DNA from: Clostridium_AM sp900759715
GTDB lineage: Bacteria; Bacillota; Clostridia; Clostridiales; Clostridiaceae
Reading direction: 5' to 3'
Assembly (NCBI GenBank): GCA_900759715.1
Contig: CAAEXF010000124.1
Location: 3,632-67,631 of the forward strand
Length of the DNA: 64,000 bases
Of the stretch, positions 59,690 through 64,000 are shown piece by piece. Numbering within the stretch: the first letter of the stretch is position 1; every line of letters starts with the position of its first letter. The notes below the pieces were generated by a model. It was given only the letters and a program-made list of their open reading frames with translations. It searched no databases and was not told the DNA's origin. The position numbers and the translations under genes are program-made.

Positions 59690-62295
59690 ATATAATAAAC
59701 AAGTTAACCTTAAGACATATGAAATTGAATAAGAAAAGAACTCTTATAACCATAATAGGTGTAATAATTTCAGCTGCAATGATAACTGGAGTGGCAACCC
59801 TCGGAATTTCCTTTATGGATTTAAAGCAAAGACAAAGTATATCCGATGAAGGGGAATGGCATGTCGTATATAAAGATATCAATAATACTCAACTTCAGGC
59901 TATAAAAAATGATAAAGAAACAAAACAAATCATTTTAAGTAGGGACCTAGGTTGTGCGCTCCTAAATGGAAGTCAAAATGCAAGTAAGCCTTATATGTTT
60001 ATTCGAGAGTATAACAAAGAAGGCTTTGAAAAATTTCCTGTTGAATTAAGTAAGGGAAGGTTTCCAGAAGCCCCAAACGAAGTTGTAATTTCAGAGGCCA
60101 TTATAAATAATGCTAAAGTTAATTATAAAATAGGAGACGTTCTAACTGTTGACATTGGTAAGAGGTATTCAAAAGTTGGTGACAATAAAAACAAAGCATT
60201 GATACAATATGCTGAGCTGCAGAAAGGTAAGGGTGCTGTTGAAGAGTTCTTGACAAAGGAAAATACAAAAACTTATAAAATTGTAGGTGTAATAAAACGA
60301 CCTAAGTTTGAACCTACATGGGCACCTGGATATACAGTACTATCATATGTAGACGAGAATACTATTAACTCAAAGGAAAAAATAAATGCCTCTATTATAC
60401 TAAAGGATATTAATAGGGGACTATTTGATAACGCAAAAAGTATAGCTGCTCAAAATAGAATAGGAACAGTAGAGTTTAATAATAATCTATTAAGATATTA
60501 CGGAGTTGTCAAGGATGACACTTTGTATAATATGCTTCTTACTCTATCAGCTATTATGATGATAATTATAATGGTCGGATCTGTTTCACTTATATACAAT
60601 GCCTTTGCTATTTCTGTATCCGAGCGTTCAAGACATTTAGGTATGCTATCAAGTGTAGGAGCTACTAGAAAGCAAAAAAGGAATTCAGTATTCTTTGAAG
60701 GAGCTGTTATTGGTATAATAAGTATTCCTATTGGAATTATTTGTGGATTTTTAGGGATGAACCTTACCTTTTTATGTATAAACTATATGATAAAGGGAGC
60801 CTTAGGTGTTACTGAAAGTTTTAGAGTAGTTGTATCACCTTTAATTATTATAATTGCAATTGTGATTTCTGCTATTACTATTTTAATTTCAACCTATGTT
60901 CCGGCAAGAAAAGCTTCAAGGATATCAGCTATTGACGCTATTCGTCAAACATCAGATATTAAGCTAACAGGCAAGGAAGTAAAAGTTTCAAAACTTACAG
61001 AAAAGATATTTGGAGTCGAAGGGACTATAGGACTCAAAAATCTAAAAAGAAACAAGGGAAGATATAAGGCAACAGTATTTTCTTTAGTTATCAGTATGAT
61101 ATTATTCTTAAGTGTGTCTTCCTTTACTTCTGACATGAAGAAGTCTACAGTGATTAGTCAAAAAGGAATAAATTTTGATATAAAAGTATCGCTTAAAGGG
61201 GAAAATTTAGAAGCAAAGGATAATACAATTAAAAAGATAAACTCGTTGGGGAATATAACAGAGTGTAGTGAAATAGATACTTTCGATGCGCGAGTATGGA
61301 TTAATAAAGAGTTTATAGCGGATTATTTAAAGGGTGAAGATGAGAGTATAATGAAAAATGGAGCATATCCATATGATGTTAGTGTAAATGCTCTGAATGA
61401 TGAAGCTTTAAAATCTTATGCAAAAGAAGTTGGTGTGGATTTTAACTCATTAAAGGACGCAACAAAACCTTCAGCAATAGTTATTGATACAACTAAATAT
61501 AAGGATATGCAATCAAAAAAATATGTTGAGACAAAAGCAGTAAAAATAAGTAGAGGACAGAAACTAGATTTAATGTATCATAATTGGGAACCAGAGAATG
61601 ATGTACTTCTAGTTCCAGTAGAAATAACTTCAGTTACGGATAAATTGCCTGTTGGTATTTTATCAGAAGGAAAAAACCCAAGTTTTAATATAGTAGTATC
61701 TAAGGAAGTATTCAATAAAATAGTAAATGACCACAAAAATACAATTAAAGATTTAAATACAAGTTTATTTATAAAAAGCAATGACCCTATAGCACTTCAG
61801 ACAGGCATTGAAACAATTAGAAACGCTGGTGAAGGTATTATAGATCGCGTTCAAAATGTATTTATGAGCAGACAAAAAGATAATCAGACCATTGTATTAA
61901 TGTCAATTTTTACTTATGGATTTATCGCTCTAATTACAACTATTTGCGTTGCCAATATACTTAACACCATATCAACCAGTGTTGCTCTTAGAAAAAGGGA
62001 ATTTGCAATGCTAAAGTCTATCGGAATGACACCAGAAAGCTTTAACAAGATGATAAATTATGAAAGTATATTCTATGGCATTAAAGCACTGTTATACGGT
62101 CTCCCAATTAGTATTGCTATAATGTATTTGATCCACCGAACCCTTATGGAGAAATTCAGCTTTAAATTCACTCTTCCATGGATAAGTATTTTATTAGTTG
62201 TAGCTGCTGTATTTATAATAGTGGGAGTAGCAATGCTTTATTCCAGTGCAAAGGTGAAAAAGGAAAATATTATAGATGTGTTGAAGAGTGAGTAG
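59686..62295 (+). CDS. FtsX-like ABC permease, large two-module type
   Basis: An 869-residue permease, start overlapping the ATPase stop. The first module has helix TLITIIGVIISAAMITGVA, a large external part (about 45-285), then three helices (LLTLSAIMMIIIMVGSVSLI, IGIISIPIGIICGFLGMNLT, PLIIIIAIVISAITILISTY). The second module starts near 455 (ATVFSLVISMILFLSVSSF) with an external region about 485-735 and three last helices. FtsX coupling motifs LGMLSSVGATRKQKR and FAMLKSIGMTPESF are present. It is larger than BceB (about 650) and resembles MacB-unrelated long exporters of peptides or lipoproteins. Regulated by the upstream two-component system. Confidence 0.9.
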   Translation: MNIINKLTLRHMKLNKKRTLITIIGVIISAAMITGVATLGISFMDLKQRQSISDEGEWHVVYKDINNTQLQAIKNDKETKQIILSRDLGCALLNGSQNASKPYMFIREYNKEGFEKFPVELSKGRFPEAPNEVVISEAIINNAKVNYKIGDVLTVDIGKRYSKVGDNKNKALIQYAELQKGKGAVEEFLTKENTKTYKIVGVIKRPKFEPTWAPGYTVLSYVDENTINSKEKINASIILKDINRGLFDNAKSIAAQNRIGTVEFNNNLLRYYGVVKDDTLYNMLLTLSAIMMIIIMVGSVSLIYNAFAISVSERSRHLGMLSSVGATRKQKRNSVFFEGAVIGIISIPIGIICGFLGMNLTFLCINYMIKGALGVTESFRVVVSPLIIIIAIVISAITILISTYVPARKASRISAIDAIRQTSDIKLTGKEVKVSKLTEKIFGVEGTIGLKNLKRNKGRYKATVFSLVISMILFLSVSSFTSDMKKSTVISQKGINFDIKVSLKGENLEAKDNTIKKINSLGNITECSEIDTFDARVWINKEFIADYLKGEDESIMKNGAYPYDVSVNALNDEALKSYAKEVGVDFNSLKDATKPSAIVIDTTKYKDMQSKKYVETKAVKISRGQKLDLMYHNWEPENDVLLVPVEITSVTDKLPVGILSEGKNPSFNIVVSKEVFNKIVNDHKNTIKDLNTSLFIKSNDPIALQTGIETIRNAGEGIIDRVQNVFMSRQKDNQTIVLMSIFTYGFIALITTICVANILNTISTSVALRKREFAMLKSIGMTPESFNKMINYESIFYGIKALLYGLPISIAIMYLIHRTLMEKFSFKFTLPWISILLVVAAVFIIVGVAMLYSSAKVKKENIIDVLKSE

Positions 62296-62324
62296 TATCA
62301 ACACAATTCATTTGATTACTTTCT

Positions 62325-62358
62325 ATCTGCCCAATTAAATTATAAAGGGCAGATATTC
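62325..62358 (+). terminator. Terminator of the ABC operon
   Basis: ATCTGCCC pairs perfectly with GGGCAGAT over 14 nt; the trailing ATTCCTTTTATTT is moderate. Confidence 0.6.
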
Positions 62359-62426
62359 CTTTTATTTGAGCTCTATTTACCTGATTCAAATACCTCTCAA
62401 TGTCATTTTTCATTGCTATCATTCTA

Positions 62427-62596
62427 TATCTGTCATTATAGTAGAACATAATCAACAGGTTATAAGAGCTTCTGACTGGATAATAGACCTTGGACAAGAA
62501 GGTGGAATCAATGGAGGGAAAGTAATTGCAGTAGGAACTCCGGATGAGATAGTATCCAATAAAAGTTCTATAACGGGACAATTTTTATTCGTATAA
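62427..62596 (+). pseudogene. 3' remnant of a uvrA-like gene
   Basis: SVIIVEHNQQVIRASDWIID, then LGQEGGINGGKVIAVGTPDE is the C-terminal ABC segment of UvrA or a UvrA paralog (H-loop EHN, D-loop end, LGPEGG-like). Only the last about 57 codons remain; the upstream side is lost. The stop is at 62594-62596, directly before copy C of the dispersed repeat. Confidence 0.8.
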
Positions 62597-62607
62597 AAAA
62601 TGTCCAT

Positions 62608-62799
62608 ATAAACAGAGTTCTTGGCATCAGATGGAGTTTTAACTCCAACTGATGCTTAGAAATCGTTATCCAGGGACGTAGCCGCTCTTTACTCCCACTT
62701 TGAGAAAAGCAGAGAACAAAAATCTGTGATTTTGTGTGAATCGCTTTCACAGAGTGCGGGGGAGTATTAGAGCGGGTAGTCATCGGATAAACTTTAGAG
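62608..62799 (-). repeat. Dispersed structured repeat, copy C
   Basis: An inverted copy of about 190 bp. It has both stem systems in nearly perfect form: TACTCCC/GGGAGTA and CCGCTC/GAGCGG, AAAATC/GATTTT, and CATCAGTTGGAG.TT/AA.CTCCATCTGATG. It lacks the inner TTAAATGCC arm of copies A, B and D. It ends GTCATCGGATAAACTTTAGA. Confidence 0.88.
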
Positions 62800-62820
62800 C
62801 TCATAACTGGGCTCTTTTTT
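62794..62820 (+). terminator. Small hairpin with T-run beside repeat C
   Basis: AGAGCT..GGGCTCT hairpin followed by TTTTTT. Confidence 0.6.
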
Positions 62821-62956
62821 CATCGTAAAACAAAATATTTTTATTACATAAAATACGTATTTAAAAGAATACAAAGTATTAACAACATATTAATATATTG
62901 TTAAAAATACTGATTTAAAATAATACTGAAACTATTAATGATATGAGGTGTTTAAT

Positions 62957-63109
62957 ATGAGTGAAAAGCTAATTAAACTGGTTAAAAGACTATCTGACGC
63001 TGCTAAAGTTTCAGAGCAAGATTTAATAGGTAATATAGAGAAATCACTTAGCTTAGGAATAGCAACAGAAGAAGAAATTGAGGATATTATTAATAAAATA
63101 ATTGATTAG
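62957..63109 (+). CDS. Small protein of 50 residues
   Basis: A short frame below usual length cut-offs. GAGGTG lies 6 nt before the ATG, and an A+T-rich promoter-like tract with AACATATTAATATATTGTTA (dyad) precedes it. The sequence MSEKLIKLVKRLSDAAKVSE is followed by a helical, acidic tail (TEEEIEDIINKIID). It is soluble and probably all-helical. I do not recognise a family. It lies between two repeat copies and upstream of the hairpin array. Confidence 0.65.
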   Translation: MSEKLIKLVKRLSDAAKVSEQDLIGNIEKSLSLGIATEEEIEDIINKIID

Positions 63110-63338
63110 TAACATGGAGTTATTTGAGTTAAAGCTATAAACCACAGGGATTACAGTGGTAGTAGCTAAATAGGCACTTAGACATTTCTAGGGGCTCATT
63201 CTTTTTTAAATATTAAAAAAGAAACATATATTTAACAAATAAGACACAATATGTAAATAATTAACATTTGTAATAATATTTGTCTTAGATCATAAAAGAC
63301 TTAGAGGAAAGAACTCCTTAAAGGAATAAATGTTTGGT

Positions 63339-63374
63339 ATAAGCACCAGTAAAATACTGATGCTTATTATTTTA
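63339..63374 (+). terminator. Hairpin-terminator 1 of the array
   Basis: ATAAGCACCAGT pairs with ACTGATGCTTAT (one mismatch), then TATTTTAC. The 230 bp before it (63110-63338) hold an AGAAAAAAGAATG-type perfect hairpin at 63208-63232 and no frame. Confidence 0.65.
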
Positions 63375-63476
63375 CAAAGTATTAATATAAACTAAATATT
63401 AATTATACAATCAAGTGTTAATATTAAGAATGTAAAATCTATAAATCTGTTTGAGGACAACACGTACTTTAATTTA

Positions 63477-63508
63477 GCATCGATAGAAATATCGATGCAT
63501 ATTTTTTA
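63477..63508 (+). terminator. Hairpin-terminator 2 of the array
   Basis: GCATCGATA pairs perfectly with TATCGATGC around GAAA, then ATATTTTTT. Confidence 0.75.
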
Positions 63509-63612
63509 CAAGTTGTTAAAAAAGTATATGATTATTTAATAGTAATGACATATTGGTGTAACAATTAGTATTTATAATAATAATTATCCCTTTTACAAAT
63601 ACATTTTTTCTA

Positions 63613-63646
63613 AAGCACTGGTAGGCATACTGGTGCTATTTTTTTA
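63613..63646 (+). terminator. Hairpin-terminator 3 of the array
   Basis: AGCACTGGT pairs with ACTGGTGCT (two wobble pairs), then ATTTTTTT. Confidence 0.75.
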
Positions 63647-63653
63647 CAAAGCC

Positions 63654-63775
63654 TTAACATGAAGATAACACATATTATATAATTTGATGTTACTATAAAT
63701 GTGAGGGTACAGCTGAGTATTAAAACACAAAAGTTTTAATATGTTATCCTTTTATAATTAAATATATATTCGACA
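63654..63775 (+). ncRNA. Candidate small RNA, last unit of the array
   Basis: TTAACA (63654-63659), 18-nt spacer, TATAAT (63678-63683), and a terminator at 63776-63809 bound an about 120-nt stretch without a reading frame. Confidence 0.4.
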
Positions 63776-63809
63776 AAGCACTGGTGAAATACTAGTGCTT
63801 ATTTTTTTT
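63776..63809 (+). terminator. Hairpin-terminator 4 of the array
   Basis: AAGCACTGGT pairs with ACTAGTGCTT around GAAAT (one wobble), then ATTTTTTTT. Confidence 0.8.
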
Positions 63810-64000
63810 ATAAACAGGATTCTTGGCTTCAGGTGGAGGTTAAATGCCTAAGACTTGCCCAGTGCTCATAGACAAACTCCATCTGAAGCTTAGAAGCCGT
63901 TATCCAGGGTCGTAGCGCCACTTATCCCCAACTTTAAGAAAAGCAGAGAACCCAAATCTTTGATTTGGTGTGAATCGCTTTCGCAGAGTGCAAGCAGAGA
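63810..64000 (-). repeat. Dispersed structured repeat, copy D (cut by window edge)
   Basis: An inverted copy starting TATAAACAGGATTCTTGGCT, with CTTCAGGTGGAG pairing CTCCATCTGAAG and a TTAAATGCCTA arm, then TTATCCAGGGTCGTAGCG and CCAAATC/GATTTGG. The 5' end of the element lies beyond the window. Confidence 0.85.

Noticed and set aside
62270..62581. A 103-codon minus-strand frame
   Set aside because: It is antisense to the uvrA-like remnant and the permease end, with no recognisable protein features.
62568..62804. A 78-codon minus-strand frame inside repeat copy C
   Set aside because: Same reason; its similarity to the frame in copy B reflects repeat identity, not protein conservation.
63110..63190. 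A possible c-di-GMP-I riboswitch (ACCACAGGGATTACAGTGGT hairpin)
   Set aside because: The conserved GCAAAG-type core and receptor sequences of that class are absent.
63339..63809. The regularly spaced hairpins as a CRISPR array
   Set aside because: The repeats are not identical, spacing is far too long (136-163 bp), each hairpin ends in a T-run, and no cas genes are present.

Overview
The window is low-GC, densely packed with genes and typical of an anaerobic, spore-forming Clostridium (sensu stricto). The evidence is A+T-rich codon use, strong AGGAGG ribosome binding sites, many intrinsic terminators, several spore-coat-type families (CgeB-like, YheC/YheD), radical-SAM and Fe-S proteins, a cholesterol-dependent cytolysin and a ThiW/ThiM thiazole-salvage pair. 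I see no rRNA, tRNA, CRISPR array, intact transposase or prophage. The species cannot be named from the sequence alone.

Layout. 0-5 kb: end of a CgeB-like glycosyltransferase, two polysaccharide deacetylases, a tRNA-dihydrouridine synthase and a secreted alkaline phosphatase. 5-7.6 kb: a small unknown gene, a Vat-type acetyltransferase and a GNAT enzyme; two minus-strand genes share a duplicated promoter module. 7.7-15.8 kb: two BlaI-controlled units. One pairs BlaI with a membrane protein lacking the M56 protease, followed by an Fe-S protein and a 5'-nucleotidase. The other pairs BlaI with an M56 protease whose extracellular part is a SpoIIP-like domain. 16-19 kb: a CBM48-type protein, a long amphipathic helical protein and a secreted protein with an internal duplication. 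19.5-28.7 kb: a GGDEF-EAL protein, a pseudouridine synthase, carboxyethylornithine synthase, a TPP riboswitch followed by a TPP-like variant element in front of thiW-thiM, and a staygreen-domain protein fused to an FG-GAP-like part. 29-35 kb: a complete opp operon plus a 58-residue membrane protein. 35-43 kb: HTH/DUF4180, three YheC/YheD ATP-grasp paralogs and a glutamate 2,3-aminomutase. 43-48 kb: small stress and metabolic genes. 48-52 kb: a frameshifted chemoreceptor and a cholesterol-dependent cytolysin. 52-57 kb: CPBP protease, TetR regulator, amidohydrolase and M24-family hydrolase, with two related leader hairpins. 57-62 kb: a two-component system with an FtsX-type ABC transporter. 62-64 kb: a uvrA remnant, two copies of a structured dispersed repeat, and a row of four terminator-bounded short units.

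How parts may work together. The BlaI/M56 units resemble cell-wall stress switches; the second appears to have exchanged the penicillin sensor for a probably inactive peptidoglycan-amidase fold. YheC/YheD paralogs around an aminomutase suggest a spore-related use of beta-glutamate (inference). MarR, TetR and BlaI genes each have a dyad on their own core promoter, visible in the sequence, suggesting autorepression. A roughly 200-bp structured repeat occurs four times (17.9, 40.9, 62.6 and 63.8 kb), always between genes.
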